14,980 nt of DNA from Gemmatimonadota bacterium (GTDB lineage: Bacteria; Gemmatimonadota; Gemmatimonadetes; Gemmatimonadales; Gemmatimonadaceae): assembly GCA_028287205.1 (NCBI GenBank), contig JAQBQC010000490.1, positions 1 to 14,980 of the forward strand. The letters are read 5' to 3'. The notes beneath the pieces were generated by a model. That model saw nothing but the letters and a program-made list of their open reading frames with translations, did not search any database and was not told where the DNA came from. Position numbers and translations under genes: made by a program. This document shows positions 1 through 7,931 of the stretch, piece by piece (the first letter of the stretch is position 1; every line of letters starts with the position of its first letter).

Positions 1-2
1 AC

Positions 3-1031
3 TATCTTGCGGGCACCGCGGAGGAGAGCTGGATCCCGTTCCACTCATCTTCGTTTTACAAGCGGCACGACATCGAGCTTCTCACCGCCACGCGCGTGAA
101 GTCCGTGGACGTTGCGACGAAACAAGCGTCGCTGGAAAATGGCGAGACGCGCGACTTCGATCGCCTGCTCCTCGCGACAGGCGCCGATCCGATCGCGCTG
201 AAGGTGCCTGGGGCGGAGCAGAAGCACGTGTTCTATCTCCGCACGCTCGCAGACAGCCACGCCATCATCGCCGCGGTCGCCAGTGCAAAGCGGGCCGTAG
301 TCATCGGCGCCTCGTTCATCGGGCTCGAGGTTGCGGCGTCGCTCCGAACGCGCGGGCTCGACGTCACAGTCGTCGCCCCGGACGCCGTGCCGCTCGTAAA
401 GGTCTTTGGCGAGAAGCTCGGCGCACACATCAAGTCACTCCACGAACAGCACGGCGTGAAGTTCGCGCTGCGGAAATCGGTCACGGCAATCGGTGCGGCG
501 GATGTGACGCTCGATGATGGGGCGAAGCTCCCGGCCGACATCGTGGTGATCGGCATCGGCGTGCGTCCGAGTCTCGATCTCGCCATGCAGATGGGGCTCA
601 CGGTCGACAACGGGGTCGTCGTCAACGAGTACCTGGAGTCGAGCGCGGCCGGCATCTTTGCTGCCGGCGACATCGCGTCGTTTCCGTATCGCACCGGTGA
701 GCGGGTGCGCGTCGAGCACTTCGTCGTCGCCGAGCGCCAGGGGCAGTGTGCCGCCGAAAACATGCTTGGTGCGCGCCGAAAGTACGACGACATCCCGTTC
801 TTCTGGAGCGCGCACTTCGGCACCGAGATCCGCTACGTCGGCCACGCGTCGAAGGCCGAGGATGTCGCGATCGGCGGCGACATCGAGAAAAACAACGCGC
901 TCGTCGCGTACAGGGAGAAGGGAAGGGCGGTGGCGTTCGCCTCGCTCGGCCGCGACCTCGCCTGTCTTCAGGCCGAGCGAGCGCTCGAGGTGGACGATGC
1001 GAAGGCGATGGACGAGCTCACGGCGCGTTAG
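3..1031 (+). CDS. FAD-dependent ferredoxin/NAD reductase-like oxidoreductase (AIF type), 5' end missing
   Basis: The reading frame is open from base 3, so the start and the first FAD-binding motif lie outside the window; 342 residues are visible. Seen: the conserved LLATGADP segment, an NAD(P)H-binding Rossmann motif (AVVIGASFIGLEVAAS), IVVIGIGVRPS, and the second FAD motif GIFAAGDIASFP. A C-terminal reductase domain follows, with the typical VEHFVVAERQGQCAAENMLG and DDIPFFWSAHFG segments. In this family (AIFM3, rubredoxin and ferredoxin reductases of oxygenase systems) the enzyme passes electrons from NAD(P)H via FAD to a small iron-sulfur partner. Some members carry an N-terminal Rieske domain; whether this one does cannot be seen. 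It ends 4 nt before the stop of the convergent PAP2 gene. Family is confident; the partner is unknown. Confidence 0.93.
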   Translation, partial: YLAGTAEESWIPFHSSSFYKRHDIELLTATRVKSVDVATKQASLENGETRDFDRLLLATGADPIALKVPGAEQKHVFYLRTLADSHAIIAAVASAKRAVVIGASFIGLEVAASLRTRGLDVTVVAPDAVPLVKVFGEKLGAHIKSLHEQHGVKFALRKSVTAIGAADVTLDDGAKLPADIVVIGIGVRPSLDLAMQMGLTVDNGVVVNEYLESSAAGIFAAGDIASFPYRTGERVRVEHFVVAERQGQCAAENMLGARRKYDDIPFFWSAHFGTEIRYVGHASKAEDVAIGGDIEKNNALVAYREKGRAVAFASLGRDLACLQAERALEVDDAKAMDELTAR

Positions 1032-1035
1032 TCGC

Positions 1036-1731
1036 TCAGCCCGACGCGCTCGAGATCTCTTCGCTCCGGAGCGCCACGGGAGCGGGCGCCGCGCGCGATT
1101 GCCAGAGCGCGCGCAGCCAGAAGGCGGAGCATGCCACACCGGCAAGCACCCCGCCCAGGACGTCTGCAGGCCAGTGCGCGCCCAGATATACGCGTGCGAT
1201 CGCGGCCGCGATGACGAACAGCGCGGCCGCGCCGATCGCCACGAGGCGCACCGCGCCTCCGCGAATCGACCAGGTGAGTATCAGTGCACCCAGTCCGAAG
1301 ATGACGACGGCGAGCATCGCGTCGGCCGAGGGATAGGAGTATCCACCGGCGGCCGTGAGGAGCGGGCTCACGCCGTGCGGGCGCACGCGATAGACCGCGT
1401 GTTTCAGAATGGCATTCAGTACTTCCGCGGTGACACACGCGCCGACGTAGTACGCCGCCGCGCGTGCTCCGCTTCGCCAGTACAGCGCCGCCGCGAAAAA
1501 AATGAGCACCGGAACGGCGAGCTTCCCCGACGTGAAGGTCACCGCGAGCAGAAACGTGGTGAGAAGGGGTGTGGCTCCCGAGCGAAGCGAGACAATGAGC
1601 TCGCGGTCGAGCGACGCGGTTTGATGCAACATCACCAGCGTCGTGAGCGCCACGAACAGCACGGAGGCGATGACACCCACGGACAGGACGATGGTCGCGG
1701 TGCGACGCGGGTCGATCACTCGGTCTGGCAT
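1036..1731 (-). CDS. PAP2-family membrane phosphatase with altered second catalytic motif
   Basis: This 231-residue protein has several hydrophobic segments (about 12-35, 55-83, 92-108, 139-154, 162-180, 191-205), as expected of membrane-bound phosphatidic-acid phosphatase type 2 proteins, which dephosphorylate lipid phosphates such as undecaprenyl pyrophosphate or phosphatidylglycerol phosphate. Motif C1 (K-x6-RP) is intact: K110 to R117-P118. Motif C3 is intact: R180 and H186, then WPADVLGG. Motif C2, normally PSGH, reads PSAD (134-137), so the general-acid histidine is Asp. The protein may be inactive, altered, or a non-enzymatic relative. The ATG at 1731 has no clear Shine-Dalgarno. It lies 35 nt after the SDR gene in the same direction, so the two are probably co-transcribed. 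Confidence 0.88.
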   Translation of the reverse strand: MPDRVIDPRRTATIVLSVGVIASVLFVALTTLVMLHQTASLDRELIVSLRSGATPLLTTFLLAVTFTSGKLAVPVLIFFAAALYWRSGARAAAYYVGACVTAEVLNAILKHAVYRVRPHGVSPLLTAAGGYSYPSADAMLAVVIFGLGALILTWSIRGGAVRLVAIGAAALFVIAAAIARVYLGAHWPADVLGGVLAGVACSAFWLRALWQSRAAPAPVALRSEEISSASG

Positions 1732-1766
1732 TTACGCGAAAGATACCGCAGGGCCTGGCACTTCAT

Positions 1767-2570
1767 TCAGTTGGCGTGATCCCCGAGCAGCATCTTCGCA
1801 ACCGGGAAAACAACCGCGCGCGGGAACACTCGACCCGAGAATGCCACGAGCTTGTTCACGAAGCCAGTGACGAGCACCGGCTTTCCGCGCATCATCGCAT
1901 CGTAGCCCGCGCGCGCAACATTCGCTGAGCTCATCTTCGGGACGAGCCTGCTGCTGAACAGTGGCAGCGACTCGGCGCCCGACTCGGCTGCGAAGCCGGT
2001 GTGCGTGGCGCCGGGGCACAGCGTCGTGAGCGTGACGCCGGTGCCGCGAAGCTCGCGCGCGAGCGCCTCGCCGAGGCTGAGCACGTACGCTTTCGTCGCA
2101 CAGTAGGTCGCCATGTTGGGTCCCGGCTGGAACGCCGCCGTGGACGAGACGAGCATCACGCGGCCGCGTCTTCGTGCAATCATTCCGGGGAGTATTGCAC
2201 GCGTGAGCGCCGTGGGTGCCGCCACATTGACCTGCAGCATCGCGTCGATGCGATCCGGATCCTCGCGAACGAAGGGGCCGACGTCGCCGAAGCCCGCGTT
2301 GTTGATGAGCACGTCGATGCGCAATCCCCGCAAATCGATCTCGCGTGCGAGCTCCCGCGCCGCGCCCGGGACGCTGATGTCCTTCGGCATCACGGTTGCG
2401 ACCGCGCCGAGCGCACGCAGCTCGACCGCGAGCGCTTCGAGCTCAGGTGCGCGCCGCGCCGTGAGCACCACATCGTGGCCGTGACGCGCGAGCTCGCGAG
2501 CAAGGTCCGCGCCGATGCCACTCGATGCGCCCGTCACCAGTGCCAGCGGGCGTGACCCATTGTCTTGCAT
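1767..2570 (-). CDS. Short-chain dehydrogenase/reductase (SDR, classical type)
   Basis: This 267-residue classical SDR is a cytosolic NAD(P)H-dependent oxidoreductase. Seen: the nucleotide-binding TGASSGIG (13-20), NNAG (90-93), N115, the catalytic serine in VSSTAAF (about S143) and Y156-x3-K160 (YCATK). An Arg pair after the second strand (TARR, 37-40) favours NADP(H), by family knowledge. The substrate cannot be deduced; the closest general resemblance is to DltE/YqjQ-like SDRs with a C-terminal hydrophobic tail (about 230-262). The frame is open to 2615, but I chose the ATG at 2570 because AGGAG stands 5 nt before it and the Rossmann strand begins directly after. It is followed at 35 nt by the PAP2 gene. 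It is divergent from the aldo/keto reductase remnant, so both would share a 66-nt promoter space. Confidence 0.93.
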   Translation of the reverse strand: MQDNGSRPLALVTGASSGIGADLARELARHGHDVVLTARRAPELEALAVELRALGAVATVMPKDISVPGAARELAREIDLRGLRIDVLINNAGFGDVGPFVREDPDRIDAMLQVNVAAPTALTRAILPGMIARRRGRVMLVSSTAAFQPGPNMATYCATKAYVLSLGEALARELRGTGVTLTTLCPGATHTGFAAESGAESLPLFSSRLVPKMSSANVARAGYDAMMRGKPVLVTGFVNKLVAFSGRVFPRAVVFPVAKMLLGDHAN

Positions 2571-2575
2571 GCCTG

Positions 2576-2580
2576 CTCCT
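2576..2580 (-). promoter_or_regulatory. Shine-Dalgarno deciding the SDR start
   Basis: AGGAG on the minus strand lies 5 nt before the ATG at 2570. It is the clearest canonical ribosome-binding site in the window and argues against the in-frame upstream start at 2615. Confidence 0.8.
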
Positions 2581-2636
2581 TCGAAGATAGACGGAAGCAA
2601 CTCCACGTTCGGCATAACGCCACACCCTCATAGAAC

Positions 2637-2864
2637 ATGCGCACCCACCAACTCGGTTCCACCGGTCCCGTCGTCTCCGAGCTCGGACTCGGCTGCATGG
2701 GCATGTCGGACTTGTACGGGCCCTCGGACCGCAACGAGGGGATTGCGACCATTCACGCTGCGCTCGACGCGGGGATCACGCTGCTCGATACGGGTGACTT
2801 CTACGGGATGGGCACGAACGAGCTGTTGGTGCGCGATGCGCTCGCGAGCTCGAGCGCTCCCTAG
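2637..2864 (+). pseudogene. Aldo/keto reductase N-terminal remnant
   Basis: Only 75 residues, matching the first quarter of an aldo/keto reductase (normally about 310-335 residues, a TIM barrel reducing aldehydes or ketones with NADPH). Seen: the start-proximal [20 protein letters not shown], then [14 protein letters not shown] carrying the family's catalytic Asp and Tyr, then NELLVRDAL. The frame stops right after ASSSAP, so the catalytic Lys and His, the remaining barrel strands and the cofactor site are absent. No continuation is visible in any frame downstream, because the following bases belong to the opposing PAP2 gene. The stop shares the palindrome CTAG (2861-2864) with that gene's stop. 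The best explanation is a 3' deletion that fused the stub to the end of the efflux operon. No Shine-Dalgarno is evident. Confidence 0.8.
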
Positions 2865-3727
2865 CGCGGCGCGTCGAAGCTCCAGCCGAGCGTCACGCCG
2901 CCATCGGTGAGGTTGGGTGACACGGTGGGCACCGCGGTCAGGAGCCATCGATTCACGCGATTGTTCGGGCTCGTGACGTGATTGTACCTCACCACCTTGA
3001 GCGCCGTGAGCGTACCGATGCCGGCGCCCATGACGACGTCGCTCGCCCAGTGCGCGTTCGTGTAGAGGCGCGCCACTCCGACCAGCGTCGCGCCGCCGAA
3101 CATCACGGGCGCCACGTACCAGGTGGACTTTGGCCACCAGCGGTGTGTCTCGAGCGTTACGACGGTCGCGGTCGCGAAGGCCGCGGTCGCGTGGCCCGAG
3201 GGGAATGATGTGCCCCCGCCGCTCCCGAATCCTCCGCCGAACTTGAAGTCGTCGGGATCGCCGATGCCGGCACGGCTCGGACGCTGACGACCGGCGAGTC
3301 CCTTGATGAGGTAGGTGACTCCAGCGCTCACCACGATCGCCTCCGTGGTGTGCAGTCCGAGATCGGCCACGCGCTCGAAGTGCCCGATGCGGCCGACACC
3401 ATACGATGCGACGCTCGCGATGAGCACTCCCGGGCTGCCGATCCAGTTGAACGTCTTCGCCGCGTTCGACGCCGTCTTGCTGTTCTGCGCCTCGGGCTCG
3501 CGAATCTCGTTGGCGATCCGCTTGTCGAAGGGCCCGATCGCGGCCGCGCCCAGGACGAACGCGCCGAGGATCAGCGGATCGGCGCGCGTGAACAATGACG
3601 GACGATGTCCGCTATCCGCGACCGCGACCACACTCGGCTCCGCACTTTGCGCGCGTACGAGAGTGGGAGTCAACCAGACGCCGGCGCAGAGGAACAGCGC
3701 TCTTCTGCGCCCTACGGCGATTCTCAC
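2861..3727 (-). CDS. Exported PAP2-family phosphatase, last gene of the efflux operon
   Basis: This 288-residue protein starts with an export signal ([22 protein letters not shown], cleavage likely after about residue 26). The full PAP2 signature follows: K142-x6-R149-P150, F-P176-S-G-H179 with AT after it, and R220-x5-H226 followed by WASD. The catalytic residues are therefore complete, unlike the PAP2 gene at 1036. Hydrophobic segments near 51-66, 99-112, 129-142, 180-192 and 204-219 suggest membrane embedding, with the active site on the periplasmic side. Likely substrates by family are lipid-linked phosphates (undecaprenyl pyrophosphate, lipid A, phosphatidate); which one is unknown. The start is GTG at 3727, overlapping the pump's stop as GTGA, so it is probably translationally coupled to the RND gene. 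Confidence 0.9.
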   Translation of the reverse strand: MRIAVGRRRALFLCAGVWLTPTLVRAQSAEPSVVAVADSGHRPSLFTRADPLILGAFVLGAAAIGPFDKRIANEIREPEAQNSKTASNAAKTFNWIGSPGVLIASVASYGVGRIGHFERVADLGLHTTEAIVVSAGVTYLIKGLAGRQRPSRAGIGDPDDFKFGGGFGSGGGTSFPSGHATAAFATATVVTLETHRWWPKSTWYVAPVMFGGATLVGVARLYTNAHWASDVVMGAGIGTLTALKVVRYNHVTSPNNRVNRWLLTAVPTVSPNLTDGGVTLGWSFDAPR

Positions 3728-6700
3728 CCCGCCGCCGCCTCTGCGGCCGGGCGCCGGAAGTCGCGGCCGCGAATGGCAACGAGCAGCGTCGGCACGAGGT
3801 AGAGCGTGATCGGTGTCGAGAGCGTGAGGCCGCCGATCACCGCGATCGCCAGAGGCTTCTGCAGCTCACTGCCCGCGCCGAGCCCGAGCGCGAGCGGGAT
3901 GAGGCCGGCGAGCGTGCACAAGGTCGTCATGAGAATCGGCCGGAGACGAACGCGGGCGGCATGGCGGATGGCATCTTCCAGCCGCTCGCCGTTGTATCGC
4001 ATGCGAAGCTCCGTGAAGTCGAGCAGAATGATTCCGTTCTTCACGATGAGCCCGATGAGGAGGATGAGTCCCATCAGGCTGGAGACATTGAGCTGCGTGC
4101 CCGTAACCCAGAGCAATCCGACGGCGCCCACAAACGACACCGGCGCCGCGAGCACGATAAGCAGCGGCTCGATGAACGAGCGAAACTGAATCAGCATGAT
4201 GGCTACCACGCTCACCGCGGCGAGCGTGAGCACGATCATGAGCGCACGAAAGGAGCTCTGCTGGTTCGCGTACTGTCCTGCAATCTCCACGCGCGTGTTC
4301 GGTGGCGGCGGGTTCTGTGCGAGCACGCGCTTCACGTCGGTCATCACGGATCCGAGCGATCGCGAGCTGACATCCGCGGTGATCGCGATCATCTGCTGCT
4401 GGTTCTCCCGCCGATATTCCGCGCGCGAGACAACGGGTGTTGCGGTCGCGATCGACGCGAGAGGCGCCGTGCCGCGCGTCACCGGACTGTGAACCGGCAG
4501 CACATCGAGACTGGTTGGCGCGTAGCGGAACGCGTCGGGTGCACGCACGCGAACGCCGATGGTATGATCCTCGAGACGCACGTCTCCGGCACTCACGCCG
4601 AGCAGCGCGCTGCTCACCTCCGCGCTGACCTCCTGCGGGTCCAGGCCGATCCGGCTCGCCTCCGCGGAGTTCACCTGCAGGTGCATCTCCGACGCGGGCT
4701 CGCTCACGCCGCTGAAGAGGTCCGCCACACCGCTCACCGCCTCGAGCTTGGGGGAGAGCGTTGTTGCATAGCGCTCGAGCGTATCGAGCTGTGGTCCGAA
4801 AACCTTGATCTCGATCGGCTTCGCCGCGCCGGCGAGATCGTTGATGACATCGGAAAGGATCTGAACGAACTCGATGCGCAACCGTGGCGCGGCGCGATTG
4901 ATCTTCACGCGCACGTCATCGATCACCTCCTGGCTCGAGCGCGAGCGAGCGCTCTTCAGACGTACCGCGATGTCTCCGCGATTTTGCTCCGTCGCGAAGA
5001 GCCCGAGCTCCGCGCCAAGCCGCCGCGACGTACTCGCTACCTCGGGCTCGCTCGCCAGAATACGCTCGGCGATGGTCACGAGTCTGTCCGACTCTTCGAG
5101 CGGAGTTCCGCCGGGGGTGAAATAGTCGATGACGAATGCGCCTTCATCCATTTCGGGGAGAAATCCACTCCCGACCACGCGCTGAATCAGGAAACCGACC
5201 ACGAGCAGCCCCAGCGCCCCGGCGATCAGCGCACGGGGGTGGTGCAGCGTCGCGCCGAGCGAGCGCTCGTAGCGATCGGCGAGCCCATCGAGGGCACCGG
5301 AGATCGACGCACCGATGCGCCCGATGACCGATCGCGGTGGTGGCGCGGCGGCATCCGCTTCCGGCCCCGCTTCCTTCAGAAACGATTCCGCGAGAAGCGG
5401 GATGATCGTGATCGCGAGCACGAGCGACACCAGCACCGCCACGCTCAACGTGATCGAGAGCGCGGAAAAGAATTGACCGACGACGCCCGTGAGCAGCGAG
5501 AGCGGCGCGAACACCACCACGGTCGTGAGCGTGGATGTGGTGACCGGCCAGATGAGCTCCTGCATCGCTTCCCGCACCGCATGCGCGCGATCGTGCGTCA
5601 GTCTCATGTGACGCACGATATTCTCCGTGATCACGATCGCATCGTCGATCACCAGTCCGATCGCGATCGCCATGGCGCCGAGCGTCATCAGATTGAACGT
5701 CTGGCCGAGCCGCGCCATGATGCCGACGGTGATCGCGAGCGTGAGCGGAATCGACGACGCGGCGATCGCGGTGACGCGCCCGTTGCGCAGAAACACGAGC
5801 AGCACGATCACTGCGAGCACCGCGCCGATCAGCATCGCGTCGCGCACCGACGTGAGCGCATCGCGCACCAGCGACGCCTGGTCGTACACGGGAACCAGTC
5901 GTGTTCCAGGCGGTAGCGTCGCCGAGAGGCTTGCGACGATCGCCGAGATGCTGTCCGCGATCGCCACGGTGTTGCCGCCGATCTGGCGCGTGATGTTGAT
6001 GAGCACTGCCGGCCGGCCATCGCCCGCGATCACGCTCACACGGTCAGTCGTGCCAACCGAGACTGCTGCGATGTCGCGCACGCGCAGCCCGTTTCCGAGC
6101 ACGATTCCGCCGACACTGTCAGCCGAGCGAATCGCCTGGTCCGCGACGACGAGATACTGCGAATAGCTCCGCGTCACGCGGCCCACGGCATCGACGGTGA
6201 GCGAGTGGTTGATCTCCTGCGCGACATCCGAGTAGCTCATTCCGAGCGCCGCGAGCCGCGTGGGATCCGCGACCACCTCGATCTCCCGCACCGCGGACCC
6301 CTGCACGTCCACGCGGCCCACCCCGGAGACGCGCGAGAACGACGGGCGAAGCTGGTACAGCGCGAGGTCGTACAGCGTTGCGGGGTCGCCACCCTCGAGG
6401 TTGTACGAGAGAATCGGGAACACGGATGGCGACAGCCGCTCGACGTCCACGCGTATGCCCGGCGGAAGTGCCTCGCGCGCCTGCGTGATGCGCTGCTGCG
6501 TTTGCGACAGCGCGATCTGCATGTCCGTCTGCTCGTCGAAATAGAGCTGGATCTCGCTGCTCCCTCGAATCGATCGCGACGTGACGCGACGCACACCCTG
6601 TACGCTCGTCACCGCCTCCTCGATCGGACGCGTTACCGCAAAGACGACCTCGCGCGCGCCGAGCGCCGTGCCTTCGGCGACGATGGTGATGCGCGGGAAC

Positions 6701-6822
6701 AGCAGCTCCGGATAGATCGCGGAGGGAAGCGTCAGCGCGGTCCAAATGCCCACCGCACTTGCGAGGGCAACGGCGAGATAGATGAAGCGACGCTGTGCGG
6801 AGAGAAGGTCGAAAAGCTTCAC
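3724..6822 (-). CDS. RND-family efflux pump, inner-membrane permease subunit
   Basis: At 1032 residues it has the full length of AcrB/CusA-type pumps: one N-terminal membrane helix (about 11-31), a large periplasmic domain, six helices (about 330-480), a helix near 531-550, a second periplasmic domain and the last helices (about 858-1016). The proton-relay pair is present as IGLVIDDAIVITEN (D393, D394), with the matching lysine K928 in GLIVKNGIILLDF. This pattern is that of the multidrug (HAE) group rather than the heavy-metal group, whose TM4 usually reads DFG-x3-DGA; ERLSPSVFPILSYNL and SGFLPEMDEGAF also recall CusA/CzcA-like pumps. Substrate is therefore open. The start is GTG at 6822, overlapping the adaptor stop as GTGA. 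It works with the adaptor and TolC-type channel encoded just upstream. Confidence 0.96.
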   Translation of the reverse strand: MKLFDLLSAQRRFIYLAVALASAVGIWTALTLPSAIYPELLFPRITIVAEGTALGAREVVFAVTRPIEEAVTSVQGVRRVTSRSIRGSSEIQLYFDEQTDMQIALSQTQQRITQAREALPPGIRVDVERLSPSVFPILSYNLEGGDPATLYDLALYQLRPSFSRVSGVGRVDVQGSAVREIEVVADPTRLAALGMSYSDVAQEINHSLTVDAVGRVTRSYSQYLVVADQAIRSADSVGGIVLGNGLRVRDIAAVSVGTTDRVSVIAGDGRPAVLINITRQIGGNTVAIADSISAIVASLSATLPPGTRLVPVYDQASLVRDALTSVRDAMLIGAVLAVIVLLVFLRNGRVTAIAASSIPLTLAITVGIMARLGQTFNLMTLGAMAIAIGLVIDDAIVITENIVRHMRLTHDRAHAVREAMQELIWPVTTSTLTTVVVFAPLSLLTGVVGQFFSALSITLSVAVLVSLVLAITIIPLLAESFLKEAGPEADAAAPPPRSVIGRIGASISGALDGLADRYERSLGATLHHPRALIAGALGLLVVGFLIQRVVGSGFLPEMDEGAFVIDYFTPGGTPLEESDRLVTIAERILASEPEVASTSRRLGAELGLFATEQNRGDIAVRLKSARSRSSQEVIDDVRVKINRAAPRLRIEFVQILSDVINDLAGAAKPIEIKVFGPQLDTLERYATTLSPKLEAVSGVADLFSGVSEPASEMHLQVNSAEASRIGLDPQEVSAEVSSALLGVSAGDVRLEDHTIGVRVRAPDAFRYAPTSLDVLPVHSPVTRGTAPLASIATATPVVSRAEYRRENQQQMIAITADVSSRSLGSVMTDVKRVLAQNPPPPNTRVEIAGQYANQQSSFRALMIVLTLAAVSVVAIMLIQFRSFIEPLLIVLAAPVSFVGAVGLLWVTGTQLNVSSLMGLILLIGLIVKNGIILLDFTELRMRYNGERLEDAIRHAARVRLRPILMTTLCTLAGLIPLALGLGAGSELQKPLAIAVIGGLTLSTPITLYLVPTLLVAIRGRDFRRPAAEAAAG

Positions 6823-7931
6823 GGCTTCGGCGTGGCCACGGGGATCGCGGTCGCAGCGGGAGTCTCCGCTGTCGACGTGACCTTGGCACTGTCGGCCACG
6901 CCGTAGGCGCCGTACGTCACCACCGTCTCGCCACCGGACAGCCCCTTCGTGATCTCGGTGAAGCCGCCGTCGCGAACGCCGGTCTCTACGGGTGTCGAAT
7001 GCGCGATGTGCTGCGCGTCGACGACGAACACCTTCAGTCCTTCGCCTTCCGGCACGAGCGCCTCGTTCGGCACCGTGAGAGCGTTGGGGTTCGCGGCGAG
7101 CACGATGCGCGCGAACACCGTCTCGCCGATTCGCAGCTGACGCGCGGGGTGCGTGATCGGAGCGCGCACCACGACGGCACGCGCGGTACTGTCGATCGTG
7201 CCACCGACATCGGCAACGGTGGCCGTACCAAGCGCCTCCGTGTCGCCGCTCGCGTGCGCAGTCATGTCCACGCTCAAGCCACGATGCACGCGCGCGGCGG
7301 CGTCGGGAGGAACGGGCATGAGGAGATCGAGCGCGGTCAGGTCCGCCACGGCAAGCAGTGTCTGCGCAGGATCGACAGTGGCGCCGAGCACCGCGTTCAT
7401 CGTTGTCACCACTCCGTTGATCGGCGCGCGGAGTGTCGCCATCGCTTGCATTCGCTGGGCGGAGATCGCGTCCGCGGTTGCGCGCGCAAGATCGCTGGCC
7501 GCCTGGTCGAGATCCTTGCGCGGAGCGATCCCCGCTTCGACGAGCCGCTTCGCACGCTCGAGACTTCGCTGCGCGGCAGCGAGTGCCGTCGCGGCGGCGG
7601 CGGCTTGCGCGTCGAGCGGCGCACGATCGAACGAAACGAGCTGTGTACCGGCTCTCACCGGCTGGCCAACCGTCACGAACACCCTCGTGACGCGTGTGAC
7701 TGCGGGGGCGCTCATTTGCGCCATGTGGTCCGGCCGCGTGGTGATCGTGCCAATGCCGTCGATCGTTTCGCGAACGGCTCTTCGCGTCACGACCGCGGTG
7801 CGCGCGCCCACGACCGGTGGCACCTGGCTGTCACTCGCCGCGGCGTCACTCTTTGCGCACCCCACCAGCACGACTGATGCGGCGACGAGCGCTGCATTCC
7901 GCAATCGGCTCGATCTCGAGCTGTCGATCAT
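6819..7931 (-). CDS. RND periplasmic adaptor (membrane fusion protein), lipoprotein
   Basis: This 370-residue adaptor bridges the pump and the outer-membrane channel. A lipoprotein signal ends in LVGC with the lipid-modified Cys at 25. A split lipoyl domain follows: the first half about 79-101 (VTRVFVTVGQPVRAGTQLVSFD) and the second about 164-198 (LRAPINGVVTT). They flank a coiled-coil hairpin (about 105-162, Ala- and Arg-rich, heptad-like). Beta-barrel and membrane-proximal domains come next, with TVPNEALVPEGEG near the family's conserved position. The tail is low-complexity, Ala/Thr/Pro-rich. The ATG at 7931 overlaps the channel gene's stop as ATGA, and its own stop overlaps the pump's GTG start. 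No His- or Met-rich metal-binding segment is visible, so a metal role has no support here. Confidence 0.94.
   Translation of the reverse strand: MIDSSRSSRLRNAALVAASVVLVGCAKSDAAASDSQVPPVVGARTAVVTRRAVRETIDGIGTITTRPDHMAQMSAPAVTRVTRVFVTVGQPVRAGTQLVSFDRAPLDAQAAAAATALAAAQRSLERAKRLVEAGIAPRKDLDQAASDLARATADAISAQRMQAMATLRAPINGVVTTMNAVLGATVDPAQTLLAVADLTALDLLMPVPPDAAARVHRGLSVDMTAHASGDTEALGTATVADVGGTIDSTARAVVVRAPITHPARQLRIGETVFARIVLAANPNALTVPNEALVPEGEGLKVFVVDAQHIAHSTPVETGVRDGGFTEITKGLSGGETVVTYGAYGVADSAKVTSTAETPAATAIPVATPKP

Noticed and set aside
658..1779. 373-codon frame on + overlapping the reductase and the PAP2 gene
   Set aside because: Arg/Ser-rich product crossing two real genes in another frame; a shadow.
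4873..5125. Possible frameshift or fusion in the RND pump suggested by several medium + frames
   Set aside because: The minus-strand frame is uninterrupted over 1032 residues with all landmarks in order.
3595..5916. 773-codon open frame on + antisense to the RND pump
   Set aside because: Its product is dominated by Arg, His, Glu and Asp with no recognisable domain, the normal look of the opposite strand of a GC-rich gene; the minus-strand pump is unmistakable.
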